Assembly: GCA_033398695.1 (NCBI GenBank)
Contig: CM065814.1
Coordinates: forward strand, 20,613,501 to 20,677,500
Direction of reading: 5' to 3'
Origin: Orobanche coerulescens
Lineage: Eukaryota; Streptophyta; Magnoliopsida; Lamiales; Orobanchaceae
Length of the DNA: 64,000 bases
In this document: in pieces, positions 36,324 through 48,784 of the stretch
Layout of the letters: each line of letters starts with the position of its first letter
Numbering within the stretch: the first letter of the stretch is position 1
The notes under the pieces: model-generated
Database searches by the model: none
What the model was told of the DNA's origin: nothing
The model's input: only the letters and a program-made list of their open reading frames with translations
Position numbers and translations under genes: made by a program

Positions 36324-39300
36324 TAGGGGTGTTCAAAACCGGATATCCGGACTTTCGGATATTAGATTTTGATATCTGATATCCGTATCCGAAATATTTG
36401 ATATTTTTTCCTATCTAACTTTTACAACAATTATATATAAATTAAAAACAACAAATTATCTTAAATAAATGACAATTTAACATCCATCCAAGGTTCATAC
36501 AATCAAATAACATTTTTAACTTAAACATTGCCGAAATATTTATATAATCGAAATTCAAAACGTCTTCAATTCTCTATGATTCTCCATGATTAGCATTCCT
36601 GTTAAATCCACCGACAGACGACCTACAAAAAATTATAAAAAGTAAGTAACCAATAGTAACCAATACAGTGCAGTGCATGACTTTTGTTAAGTCATTCCTG
36701 TAACCAATAGTAACCAATACAGTGCAGTGCATGAGTTCTGAGTTTTTTCATTCCTGTTAAATCCGTCTTCAATTGTACTAGATTTTTTTTTTAGCTTTCA
36801 ATACAGTGCAGTGCATGACTTTTGTCAAAAAAAAAATATGTAACCAATATCTTTCAATAAATATGTAACCAATAGTACAGTGCATGACCGTAGACATACA
36901 TACAGTGATACAGACCTCAAGACAAACACTAGTTTGAGGATTGAGTTAATAATAATAAGTAGCAAATAGACATACAGACCTCAAACACTATCGTCGATTG
37001 TTTCATCAATAACAATGCTTGGTTGGTCCACAATTAAGTCCTTCAAACCTGTTATTTAAATTAAAATAAACATTTCAAATCAATATTAATATACACGAGT
37101 ACAATTGCCAATTGGAAATAAATATGAGCATTATAAACATACTTTCTTCTTCCATTTTCTCTATTTCAAGCAACGTCTCATCAATCATAATAGGAGTACG
37201 AGAAGCACGTAACCAATCTTGTGCACAAACTAACGCTTCCACCATTTTTGAAGTTAAAGAAGTTCGGAAAGAATCAAGTACCCTTCCTCCGGTGCTAAAA
37301 GCCGACTTAAGCAAATCAGTAGAAACCGGAATAGCAAGTACATCTCGGGCCATTTTCACAAGTATGGGATATCTACATTCTTGGACTTTCCACCATTTCA
37401 ATATATCAAAATTTGATGTCAAAGGTTCTCGATCTTCCGCTAGATATTTGTCTAATTCCGTATTTTTCAAGTTGGTTTCCGAACTTCCCATAGCCATTTC
37501 AAACCGCTTGGTCATAATCTCCTCAATATCCATGACTACCCCATTGCCCCACATAGTACTAGGATTAGAAGTAGTACATCTAGATGTGACCTCATCCGTC
37601 TCTCTTTTAGGCATGGAAGAACTATAGGAATCAAACATAGCACGCATGTTGCAATCCAAGTTCAAAAGAAAACAACCCGCCTTTTCATTCTCAAAGTTTT
37701 CTTCCACGACCCATACAATATATTGCCATTTCCGTGTAGGGTCAAGAACAACACTAATGAACAAAAATTGGTTAAGTTTCTCGACATTCCCCCAATACTT
37801 TTTATATTTTGATTTCATTTTTTGTGACATGTTTCTAATGGACGTATCGGCATGCCTAGTAAATACATCAATCACTTGACCGATTCCGAAAATTTCATGT
37901 ACATAAGCATTTGAAGTCAAATAACGGGAAGCCGAAAACCTTAACGTAGCATCATAGAAAATTTTCAAAAATGGCAGCAAACCATTTACATCACTCCAAT
38001 CGAGTTCATTAATCAACCCACCCTCACACTTTTTGAGTTCTTTCTCACAATTGACATCTTTCAAAAGTAAGTTAGAAAATGCTTTCTTAAATTTTAAGGC
38101 ACTTTGAAGCATCAAAAAAGTTGAATTCCATCTTGTGTCTACATCCATACAAACAAGACTCTTACTTTCAATTTTATCTTCTTCGATACAAGTTTTAAAC
38201 TTTAGAAGTCTTCCGGGAGAAGACCTCACGTACTTTACAAGAGCTCGAATTTTCTTTATGGACAAACTCACATCATTTAAGCCATCTCTCACAACCAAGT
38301 TTAAGATGTGTGCCGCACATCTCATATGTAGAAATACTCCTTTTAATACACTACAATCCCAATGATTGAATACCTTCTTCAAATGATGAATCGCTACATC
38401 ATTCGAACTAGCATTGTCGACCGTTATGGTCAAGATATTCTTCAAGCCCCATTCAATTAAACACTTTTCAACCGCTCTACCAATTATTACCCCGGAATGA
38501 CCAACAACGGGACAAAAATTAATAATCCGCTTATGTAGGTGCCAATCATCATCAATGAAATGTGCCGTCAAACACATGTAACTTAAATTTTGACCCGAAG
38601 TCCATGTGTCTGTGGTGAGGCACACTCTTGAGGATAAGTTTTGAAAGATATTTACTAATCTTTTTCTTTCCTCAATGAAAAGAGTATAACAATCTCTTGT
38701 TGCCGTAGAGCGCGAAGGAGGAATGAAATGAGGATTAATAACTTTGCAAAATTTACGAAAACCCTCACGCTCTACAAAATTAAATGGCAACCCGTCAACG
38801 ATCAACATCATAGCAAGAGCTTTCCTAATTACCTCTTTGTCAAACTCCCACAACCTAGGAACTGTTGAGGTTTCAAACGAACCATCGTCACTTACACGAG
38901 TTCTAGACTCAAGATCAATTAATTTCTGTTTTTTTATCAACATTTGCTGGGTACTTTTTGCAAGCAAGTATGTGATTTTTTAAAGGAGTTGTCCCACTCT
39001 TAGATGCACAACCAATTTTGTTATGACAATAAAGACATTCCGCAACGTCGGGACTCAATTTTTCATAATGATCCCACCATTGAGATCTTTTTCTTGTAGC
39101 AGGTTCCGAAGGAGATTCACTTACAGCGGGTCCGCGTGGTGGTTTTCGTTTTGGGGCTGCGTTTGTCTTCCCTTTGTCTTTTGTAACTACTTCATTTTCG
39201 GATACAAACTCACCTTCTGAACTAATTTCATCAACCAAGCTACTTTCATCATAAAAAGTTAAACACTAAAGATTAAGCTATTATTCTGCTGTGTAATATT

Positions 39301-39947
39301 AGGTCCACTACATGAAATCGTCCTCATTTCTCTTCTTATAAATCCTCTGCTTTCGGTACTGCAATAATCATACATTACAGATAAAAAAAATAGGGACTGC
39401 GTGCATACCCTGGAACGGAGAGATGTATGCTTGCTACACCGAGATGAACATCGAGAACGGCGAGAGGTACACCGAGATGTATGCTCGGCTGCTTGCTATA
39501 CCGATTGATTGAGTCCTGAAGTACGTATTCCGGCCACGGGTAGCCCAGTTCGGCTTCAATTCAAAAGCTTCAACACTTCGAGAAGAATGATCCAATCTTG
39601 GGAGAGAGAAACTAAAACTGAAGGTAGATGTAAGATGTGAATCTGTGATGTCTGATGTGAGAGAGAGGGAGCCGCCGCCTGAAGTGAAGAGTAGTAAATA
39701 AAGTCTAAAGAGTAAAGACACTTAAGTTAAACCTAGAAGTTAAAAAAATATTTTTAAATTACAGTATATGTTTCGGATATTTCGGATATCCGAATATCCA
39801 AAATTTTTGAAAACCACTATCCGATATCCGAATCCGAAAGTCCGGATATCCGAACTTTGGATATCTGAATTTTTGGATATCCGAACTTTCGGATTTTCGG
39901 ATTTTTCGGATCGGATATCAGATATCGGATATTTTTGAACACCCCTA
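36324..39947 (-). mobile_element. hAT DNA transposon (3624 bp), candidate autonomous
   Basis: Terminal inverted repeats TAGGGGTGTTCAAAA at 36324 and its complement ending at 39947, with an exact 8-bp target duplication ATGACCAT (36316-36323 and 39948-39955), the size typical of hAT. Removing it restores the RT sequence seen in unit A. Subterminal zones at both ends are packed with ggatatccga/tcggatatcc, likely transposase binding motifs. It carries one minus-strand transposase gene (37075-39238) needing one frameshift to be complete. Around 36650-36900 a phrase containing cagtgcagtgcatga repeats at least three times. A 0.4-kb relative with the same ends is at 62957-63371. Confidence 0.93.
37075..39238 (-). 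pseudogene. hAT transposase (BED finger plus hAT dimerisation domain), one frameshift
   Basis: Start ATG 39236-39238. The first frame holds a BED-type zinc finger: SQWWDHYEKL, CLYC, then HILACKKY. It is thrown out of frame at a run of seven T (38929-38935); the rest continues in the adjacent 630-codon frame. That frame has the hAT catalytic regions TTDTWTSGQN (first Asp) and ITVDNASSND (second Asp), DTRWNST, and the C-terminal dimer domain FDILKWWKVQECRYPILVKM to LVCAQDWLR. In the block usually read as STVASESAFSTGG this copy has STDLLKSAFSTGG, so the conserved Glu is Lys. Family role: cut-and-paste transposition in the nucleus. Length of about 720 residues matches RICESLEEPER/Ac-like hAT proteins. 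Confidence 0.88.
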
Positions 39948-39955
39948 ATGACCAT

Positions 39956-40231
39956 AGCGTGTTCGGAACGCCATACTTGCGATATCCGACTCTCGAATTC
40001 GCAACTGATGATATCTAGATCTAAGTCGATCTTGGAAAATACTGAAGCTCCCTGAAGTTGATCCAAAAGATCATCAATACGGGGTAGAGGATATTTATTC
40101 TTGATCGTCACCCTGTTCAACTCCCGATAGTCAATACACAAACGAAATGAACCGTCCTTCTTCTTGACAAATAACACTGGTTCTTCCCACGGGGACACAC
40201 TCAGTCGGATATAACCTTTCTCGATCAAATC
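39956..40231 (-). pseudogene. Pol of gypsy unit B, RT N-terminal piece between two insertions
   Basis: Minus strand reads [20 protein letters not shown] and [20 protein letters not shown], the RT fingers region. It carries the same one-base loss after FSKIDL (about 40019-40026) as unit A. Bounded on the left by the hAT target duplication and on the right by AAATC of element C; the frame resumes at 48785. Confidence 0.88.
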
Positions 40232-43130
40232 TGTAACACCCCCAATCCGCTCAGGGATATTACACGCTGTAGAACCTTTCCTCAAGGATCTACCAGGCTG
40301 GTAACAACAAACGAACAACTCGACGATGCCTTTAAGGCTACAATAACTCAGTAGACCGACTTGGTCTTTCAATAAAAACATACAACTCGATAACAATACT
40401 TGCCCACGCAGGGGTCTAAATACAACAAACTCCCGTATAACGGGGAAAATACTGCAGCGGAAAATAAAGTACAACCGAACCAATACACAACGTATGGTCC
40501 CACATGTGTTTAGTATCGATCATCTTTCATCATCCTTCATGCCGACCCTGTGATTTGCTCCCCAGTAACCTGCAAGTACCTGGACGCAATACAGACATCC
40601 ACCCCCCGAATACTCGGGGGTTAGCAAAACTCCACTGTTTTGCTAGTGCAAGTATAAAATACGAAAACAAGCCGTACATATCATACTCCAAGGACTTAGA
40701 AATCATAAACATAATTCCCGAGGTAAATCACTTGATCAAACTGCTCAAAATGAGAAAGGTGGGAATAAACCCAATATACATCTTACAGAATATTTTACGA
40801 TCTCGGGAGTTTGTAAAAACATTTGGGATTAAAGAATTCTAAAGTCTTTCGAAAACGCTTGGGGACGTGGCCCAAAAATCATCTTTCCCAAAATACAATT
40901 CCGATAATAAAACACGGGTTCACAATCCAATTCACAAAACACGGGGTCCAAGACCCAAATCACGAAACATATGGTCCACGACCCAAATCATAAATCACAG
41001 GGTCCATGACCCAAATCATAAACCACAGGGTCCACGACCCAAATCATCAAACACATATTCCTAAGGATTATTCGCGTCCCGTGCTAACAAGCCACGAACC
41101 TCAGATGCTCCCGCAGAACATACCCGAGTGAATAACCCAATAGGAAGCCATACCAAATCACATGTCACCATAACAACAGTCACGTGACCACAGGCACAGA
41201 TACATTCATAACCAAATCACAACCATAAGTTATCCCGGCATCGTGCTAACAAGCCACGAACCTCGGAGTCCCCGCAAGACATACTGGATGATAACCCCAC
41301 AAGTTATCTCGGCATCGGGCTAACAAGCCACGAACCTAGGAGTCCCCGCAAGACATACCCGGATTGGATAACCCTACGGTCACGCCCGACCCATACTAGC
41401 AAGTATGGATCCCAGAGATTCAACAATCCTACCCGGAGGCACATCACATACATCAAGAACACAACAATAATCACTTATCAAGCCAAAACAACATTAAGCA
41501 TAACAACCTCCTTTCAAGGAGTAACAACTAATATCACACACATTACGTTCTTACCGAACAAGTACACAATAACAATTCGTAATCCCCGGCAAAGAATTAC
41601 GGTCTATTAAACTTGCTCGAAGTGATCATATTATCTTTCAACATACAAAACCAACACACATATTCCGAGAACACATATTCACGAAGTATACGAATTATCG
41701 TTGAAAGACAACATTTATCGAGAACATACTGATCCCTTTTTACGTTCATTAAACATTAGATTTCACATAAAATCATTTATCAAAAATTATGCCAATGAAA
41801 CATGTAACGTATGGGCAATATACTTGCCTCGATACCACGAGCACGGAACCACGAACGGACACGGCTCAACCGGGAAGCTTCGGAATGCCCGATGCTATCG
41901 AAACGGAAGACGACGACGAATGGAAGGGTTCGAAGCGGTTTCTTCGCAAGAAACTCGACCCTAACATCATATAATCAATAAATAAACGATCATACGAGGA
42001 AGAATAATCGTAGACCGTCCGAAAACCCCTCTAAGACATTCTATCGGACACCTTCAAGGCGTCGATCAAGAACTCGACCAAAATAACAAATCGATACGAT
42101 CCAACCGTGGAATAACAAGGGAAATTATATAATACATCTAAATAATCATCAATCCATCACAATCCTAAGTTAAATCGGATTAAACGGACGAAAACAACTA
42201 AAATACCCAAATTCCCCAAAACTAGATTTCTAGGAAATCTGACCTGATTCGGTCGATCAAAGGATGTTATAGGATGGATGATTGATGATATGAACTCCAA
42301 GACTTCATGGATTGATTGTCCAACAACATGGCTCCATGATATACACACCTACAGCCGCGGAAGGGAAGAAAACGGGTGAGGAAAATGATGAAAAACCCGT
42401 CTGCAGGGCCTTAAATAGGCTGTCTGCCGGCCGCCTTACGTACGTAACCGGCCATGGCTTACGTACGTAGCCGGCCATGGCCAACTCACTGCCTAGAAAT
42501 GCCGGCAGCATTACGTACGTAACCGGCCAAGGCTTACGTATGTAACCGGCCTTACGTACGTAACTGCCGATCACTACCGGCCGTAACTCGCCAAAGGCAC
42601 TGGGCCTGCATCGCCGGCCATGACTCGGCCGGCGCCAACTTCGACGGCCCGAACGACCCCGAAACCCGAACCTGAATACGAATCGAAGATACGGTTACGA
42701 AGTACTCTCAAATACAAATTCGAGCACTAAGAGAACACACGATTTCGACCACCCGAAGGCTCGAAATTCGACAATGGAAGGTAATTACCCCAAACTTTGG
42801 GAAATTACAAAAACGGCCCAAAACGTCCGAAATACACGATACACGATCGAAACACCAAGCCAAAGCTCGCAACATGATTAATAACATTAAATGAACTTAC
42901 GAGAAACTCGAAACAACAGTTTCGGACGAGATTCGCAAGAATCGAACTCAAGTGCGGAAAAACCGTTTAAGAACATGGAATTCAACAAAACGACACCGAA
43001 ACGAACTCGGATGACAAAAATTGCAGAATTAAATAATCTCGGAATGACGAAACGATCACGAGCGAGTCGTCAAAATGGGCTTCTGCCGAAAAAAAGAAAA
43101 TCACTAAAATCCAAAATTGCGGGTATTACA
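40232..43130 (-). repeat. 3' LTR of element C (2899 bp)
   Basis: TGTAACACCCCCAATCCGC ... gggtattaca. Contains three internal repeat zones: a ~28-bp unit around ggtccacgacccaaatcata (about 40945-41060, four copies); a longer unit with gctaacaagccacgaacctc (about 41085-41370, three copies); and a tacgtacgta cluster (42433-42565). Confidence 0.92.
42433..42565. repeat. TACGTACGTA palindrome cluster in element C LTR
   Basis: Five copies of ttacgtacgta (one with an a/t change) each followed by accggcc or agccggccatgg, itself nearly palindromic. The second LTR holds the same cluster at 48089-48215. Confidence 0.85.
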
Positions 43131-45886
43131 TTCTACCCTCCTTAAAAGAAGTTTCGTCCCGAAACTTAAAACAAGTAGGGAGAAGAAATATAGCACCAGG
43201 AATATTTCAATGATATACACAAGAATGCGTAACTAACGCACAACGGCGAAACGTTACAAACAACGCAAAGGAATATACGGTGTGAAAACACGCTCCACGA
43301 CGACCAACACAACGGCACCGGTAGAGACATAATAAAACCAACAAGTGACAAGCGTCATCAAACAGATAATACAATCAGGTCGATTATCCGAACAATCACA
43401 AAACAAAACGAACGAAAATCAATACGATTGACCAACCTAACGGTACATCAATCAACACGCGAGCCAATCACTGAACAAATACGGAATTCCACCGCCCAAG
43501 GGTTGGAAGATTGAAAACGATACTAATTTCCCGAACTTAAGGAAATTAGGAAGGAGTCTGAACGCTCAACAATCAAGAAACGGGGTCAACAAAAACTGAA
43601 CAATCAATGATCGAACCACAACGATCGAGACACAAAAATCGAACAACCATGTTCGAATCACGAAGAACAATAAGGTTCAACCGACAACTCTGAGGTTCAC
43701 ATCTCGACTCGAGAAAAAACATGATCTGGTGAAAACAACAAGATGTGCACTCACATAAGATCCACAGGAAAGGAAATAGCAATTGAAAAGTCACAACGAT
43801 AAACGAGTAATTCCGAAACAATACCACCCTCGTTCGATCAACAAAAGCAAGGGACAGGACAAGCTCAGAAAATGTCAACGAACATAAATGAGTCGACAGA
43901 GTCAAAAATACAGAAGTTCAAAATCCGATCCACTTCGAATAAAAGAACTAGTAGAACTAAAAGATGTTACTTCCGAACAAGGTTCACAAGAATCGAACCG
44001 GACTCGGAAAAGTCACAGCGATAACCAGATCGACCCAAAACAAGATCACAGCTCGTTCGAACGAAGAAACCGAAATACAGAACAAGTTCAGAAAGTATCA
44101 ACAAACACGAGCGAGTCGATAGACTTGGGGGAGAGAAAATGCGGAAGTCAAAAATGATACGGGCGTTACATTCGACCTCTTATAAAAGAAATGTCGTTCC
44201 CGCAACTCACAACAACGGGAGTAAGGTGACAACACAAAAAGAAAACGACAGAAACATCTCCCATGGGCCTCTCAGAGCCGATCCTCGTATTTGTACTGAA
44301 GTTCGCGCCCCGAAAGACTCGAAACCCAACTCGCAAAACTGGATCCTGTGTCTCTCGGGTTCACACTTGAAAAGCGTTACTGACGAGAAGGACAATTTGC
44401 ATGTACATGCCCCCGGCACAATACGTTTGAAATGCCTCGGATCGGCATACCGAAGATACAGATGCTAGATTCAATGGAACATAACACCGCAAAACAACAT
44501 ACCGGAGATGCCAACTCAGCATAACATATCAACGCATACAAAAATCACAACAACAACGGCATCATTCGACGATTACAACGGCCCGAACGATAGTCAGCAC
44601 ACAATCACAAACATCATGAGACAATCACCCATGTGCATAAACGCACAAAAATCCAAGCTTTAACAACTCACACTCGTGCGACAACACGCAAATCACCACG
44701 AGGCAATAAACAGTAAACACCAGTTCACACCTCTCACAGAGGGCTAGTACAACAAATACGTGGCAACGCCTCAACGTTCATGCCACCAATTCGATCATAC
44801 TCGGGAGCAAACATCATAACGACAATGCGAACATCATACATACATACCCAACCCTCAAACGGGAATGGATAGGTTTAAAAACGAAAACCTCCTTTTGAAA
44901 ATAATTTAGAAAAACACCGGTTGATCTTGAGTATCACCTTTCAAAAAAAGTACAAACGTGAAACATCATTATCGAGACTTTGGAGAACCATTTTGCATTT
45001 GATAAAAATGAGGGCACTTTCTCTTAGTGAAAAACTTTCAAAATATTCGACCCTCGGGTCTAAGTAAAAGTGTTTCTAAAACATTGAAAATATCTCAAAA
45101 CATTTTGGTCCTCGAGGTAGAAGAATTTTGAAACATATTGTGGCACCTTGGATGTACCACGAGAAAATAATTCATTTTAAAAGTACGTCTCGAAATTTAT
45201 TTTCTAAGATACTCAAGGTTTTCAAAGATAATTCAATGGGCTAGAATGCCCAAAAATTTTAGGTAATTATACGGAACATTATAGCGTCGTGGGTCCCGCG
45301 CCGGAACCCACCAGGCTAAAAACCATTTACAAAAATGCCAAAAAGGCCGATGACGGTAATATTTCAAAAACTCACAAAAGCCATTTACATAATACTAAAT
45401 ACCGTCATAAGAATTTCGCCAAGACGATCAAGGCCATAATGCCAAAAACTCGGTTAAGAGAATCGGTTTTCGAAATAAAACTCAGTCGTTAAAATACCGA
45501 AAGCCATTACAAAAGAACTCACGCATCGGATAAAAGAAATAGAGTCCAACATGCACAATCCAGCAACACTAGTCCTCATATGAACGAAATATGAGAGTCA
45601 AATAACCACATATCACGAAATCAAAATCCATAAGAGGATTACATCAATTAACTCATAATCATACCTGTAACTCGCATCAGACGAGGCACAAACACAAAGA
45701 AGCGAGACTTACATCCACAGGTCACACGAAGATGATGATTGCCCCACGATACTAATCACGACCAACAAACTCAGACGACGCGTCGCGACATGACTCAGTC
45801 AGACAAAATCCGACGAAACAAGACTCAAACAACACGGCTTAACCCGACAGCCTAGTTTTCCACAACTTAATCTCCGATACCATTTA
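43131..45886. other. Internal region of element C, no genes; contains a fossil LTR/PPT-like junction
   Basis: No Gag, protease or pol motif on either strand. The start (43131-43175) is a purine-tract/pol-end remnant. A second, diverged version of that junction is at about 44150-44215: cgggcgttaca followed by ttcgacctcttataaaagaaatg... mirrors cgggtattaca plus ttctaccctccttaaaagaag. Around 45270-45300, gtcccgcgccggaacccaccaggc resembles the start region of the LTR1-3 family (gactgggacccaccaggcg). The region therefore looks built from older LTR pieces. The rest is unassigned. Confidence 0.55.
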
Positions 45887-48784
45887 TGTAACACCCCAAT
45901 CCGCTCAGGGATATTACACGCCGTAGAACCTTTCCTCAAGGATCTACCAGGCTGGTAACAACAAACGAACAACTCGACGATGCCTTTAAGGCTACAATAA
46001 CTCAGTAGACCGACTTGGTCTTTCAATAAAAACATACAACTCGATAACAATACTTGCCCACGCAGGGGTCTAAATACAACAAACTCCCATATAACGGGGA
46101 AAATACTGCAGCGGAAAATAAAGTACAACCGAACCAATACACAATGTACGGTCCCACACATGTTTAGTATCGATCATCTTTCATCATCCTTCATGCCGAC
46201 CCTGTGATTTGCTCCCCAGTAACCTGCAAGTACCTGGACGCAATACAGACATCCACCCCCCGAATACTCGGGGGTTAGCAAAACTCCACTGTTTTGCTAG
46301 TGCAAGTATAAAATACGAAAACAAGCCATACATATCATACTCCAATGACTTAGAAATCATAAACATACTTCCCGAGGTAAATCACTTGATCAAACTGCTA
46401 AAAACGAGAAAGGTGGGAATAAACCCAATATACATCTTACAAAACATTTTACGATCTCGGGAGTTTGTAAAAACATTTGGGATTAAAGAATTCTCAAGTC
46501 TTTCGAAAACGCTTGGGGACGTGGCCCAAAAATCATCTTTCCCAAAATACAATTCCGATAATAAAACACAGGTTCACAATCCAATTCACAAAACATGGGG
46601 TCCAAGACCCAAATCACGAAACATAGGGTCCACGACCCAAATCATAAATCACAGGGTCCACGACCCAAATCATAAACCACAGGGTCCACGACCCAAATCA
46701 TCAAACACATATTCATAAGGATTATTCGCGTCCCGTGCTAACAAGCCACGAACCTCAGATACTCCCGCAGAACATACCCGAGTGAATAACCCAATAGGAA
46801 TCCATACCAAATCACATGTCACCACAACAACAGTCACGTGACCACAAGCACAGATACATTCATAACCAAATCACAACCATAAGTTATCCCGCCATCGTGC
46901 TAACAAGCCACGAGCCTCGGAGTCCTCGCAAGACATGCCCGATGATAACCCCACAAGTTATCTCGGCATCGGGCTAACAAGCCACGAACCTCGGAGTCCC
47001 CGCAAGACATACCCAGATTGGATAACCCTACGGTCACGCCCGACACATACTAGCAAGTATAGATCCCGAAGATTCAACAATCCTACCCGGAGGCACATCA
47101 CATACATCAAGAACACAACAATAATCACTTATCAAGCCAAACAACATTAAGCATAACAACCTCCTTTCAAGGAGTAACAACTAATATCACACACATTACG
47201 TTCTAACTGAACAAGTACACAATAAGAATTCGTAATCCCCGGAAAAGGATTACGGTCTATTAAACTCACTCGAAGTGATCATATTATATTTCAACACACA
47301 AAACCAACAAACATATTCCAAGAACACATATTCACGAAGTATACGAATTATCGTTGAAAGACAACATTTATCGAGAACATATCGATCCCTTTTTACGTTC
47401 ATTAAACATTGGATTTCGCATAAAATCATTTATCAAAAATTATGCCAACGAAACATGAAACGTATTGGCAATATACTTGCCTCGATACCACGAGCACGGA
47501 ACCACGAACGGACACGGCTCAACCGGGAAGCTTTGGAACGCCCGATGCTATCGAAACGGAAGACGACGACGAACGGAAGTGTTCGAAGTGGTTTCTTCGC
47601 AAGAAACTCGACCCTAACATCATATAATCAATAAATCAACGATCATACGAGGAAGAATAATCGTAGAACGTCCGAAAACCCCTCTAAGACATTCTATCGG
47701 ACACCTTCAAGGCGTCGATCAAGAACTCGACCAAAATAACGAATCGATACGATCCAACCATGGAATAACAAGAGAAATGCTATAATACATCTAAATAATC
47801 ATCAATCCATCACAATCCTAAGTTAAATCGGATTAAACGGGCGAAAACAACCAAAACACCCAAATTCCCCAAAACTAGATTTCTAAGAAATCTGACCTGA
47901 TTCGGTCGATCAAAGGATGTTATAGGATGAATGATTGATGATATGAACTCCAAGACTTCATGGATTGATTGTCCAACAACATGGCTCCATGATATACACA
48001 CCTAAAGCCTCGGAAGGGAAGAAAACGGGTGAGGAAAATGATGAAAAACCCGTCTGCAGGGCCTTAAATAGGCTGTCTGTCGGCCGCCTTACGTACGTAA
48101 CCGGCCATGGCTTACGTACGTAGCCGGCCATGGCCGACTCACTGCCTAGAAATGCCGGCAGCATTACGTACGTAACCGGCCAAGGCTTACGTACGTAACC
48201 GGCCTTACGTACGTAACTGCCGATCACTACCGGCCGTAACTCGGCCGGCTTACCGGGCCTGCATCGCCCGGCCATGACTCGGCCGGCGCCAACTCCGACG
48301 GCCCGAATGACCCCGAAACCCGAACCTGAATACGAATCGAAGATACGGTTACGAAGTACTCGCAAAGACAAATTCGAGCACTAAGAGAACACACAATTTC
48401 GACCACCCGAAGGCTCGAAATTCGACAATGGAAGGTAATTACCCCAAACTTTTGGAAATTACGAAAACGGCCCAAAACGTCCGAAATACACGATACACGA
48501 TCGAAACACCAAGCTAAAGCTTGCAACATGAATAAAAACATTAAATGAACTTACGAGAAACTCGAAACAACAGTTTCGGACGAGATTCGCAAGAATCGAA
48601 CTCAAGTGCAGAAAAACCATTTAAGAACACGGAATTCAACAAAACGACACCGAAACGAACTCGGATGACAAAAAGTGCAGAATTAAATACTCTCGGAATG
48701 ACGAAACGATCACGAGCGAGTCGTCAAAATGGGCTCTCGCCGAGAAAAAGAAAATCACCGAAATCCGAAATTGCGGGTATTACA
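45887..48784 (-). repeat. 5' LTR of element C (2898 bp)
   Basis: Same structure as 40232-43130, with scattered substitutions such as one fewer C near its start. Followed by the second AAATC. Confidence 0.92.

Larger units (their letters stand above)
40232..48784 (-). mobile_element. Large non-coding LTR retrotransposon derivative C (8.55 kb)
   Basis: Two LTRs of 2899 and 2898 bp (40232-43130, 45887-48784) flank a 2756-bp internal region without gag or pol. Target duplication AAATC is exact (40227-40231, 48785-48789). The minus-strand purine tract and its neighbour (aagaagtttcgtcccgaaac on the plus strand near 43145) match the pol end of units A and B, so C derives from a related Tekay-type gypsy. 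The PBS-like ctccgatacca lies at 45873-45883, four bases from the right LTR. The LTRs look very similar, suggesting a fairly recent insertion that needed proteins from another element. Confidence 0.92.

Noticed and set aside
40504..41064. Plus-strand frames in element C LTRs (also 46209-46718)
   Set aside because: Present in both LTR copies only because the LTRs are duplicates; composed of the ggtccacgacccaaatcat repeat and lacking any domain.
42305..42574. Minus-strand frame with repeated GYVRKPWPVTYV
   Set aside because: The repeats come from the tacgtacgtaaccggcc DNA motif in the LTR; a conserved second LTR copy shows the same but no sign of coding selection.
43573..44468. Frames of about 110 codons in the element C internal region
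   Set aside because: No retroelement motif and no similarity to a recognised family; consistent with chance frames in a noncoding derivative.
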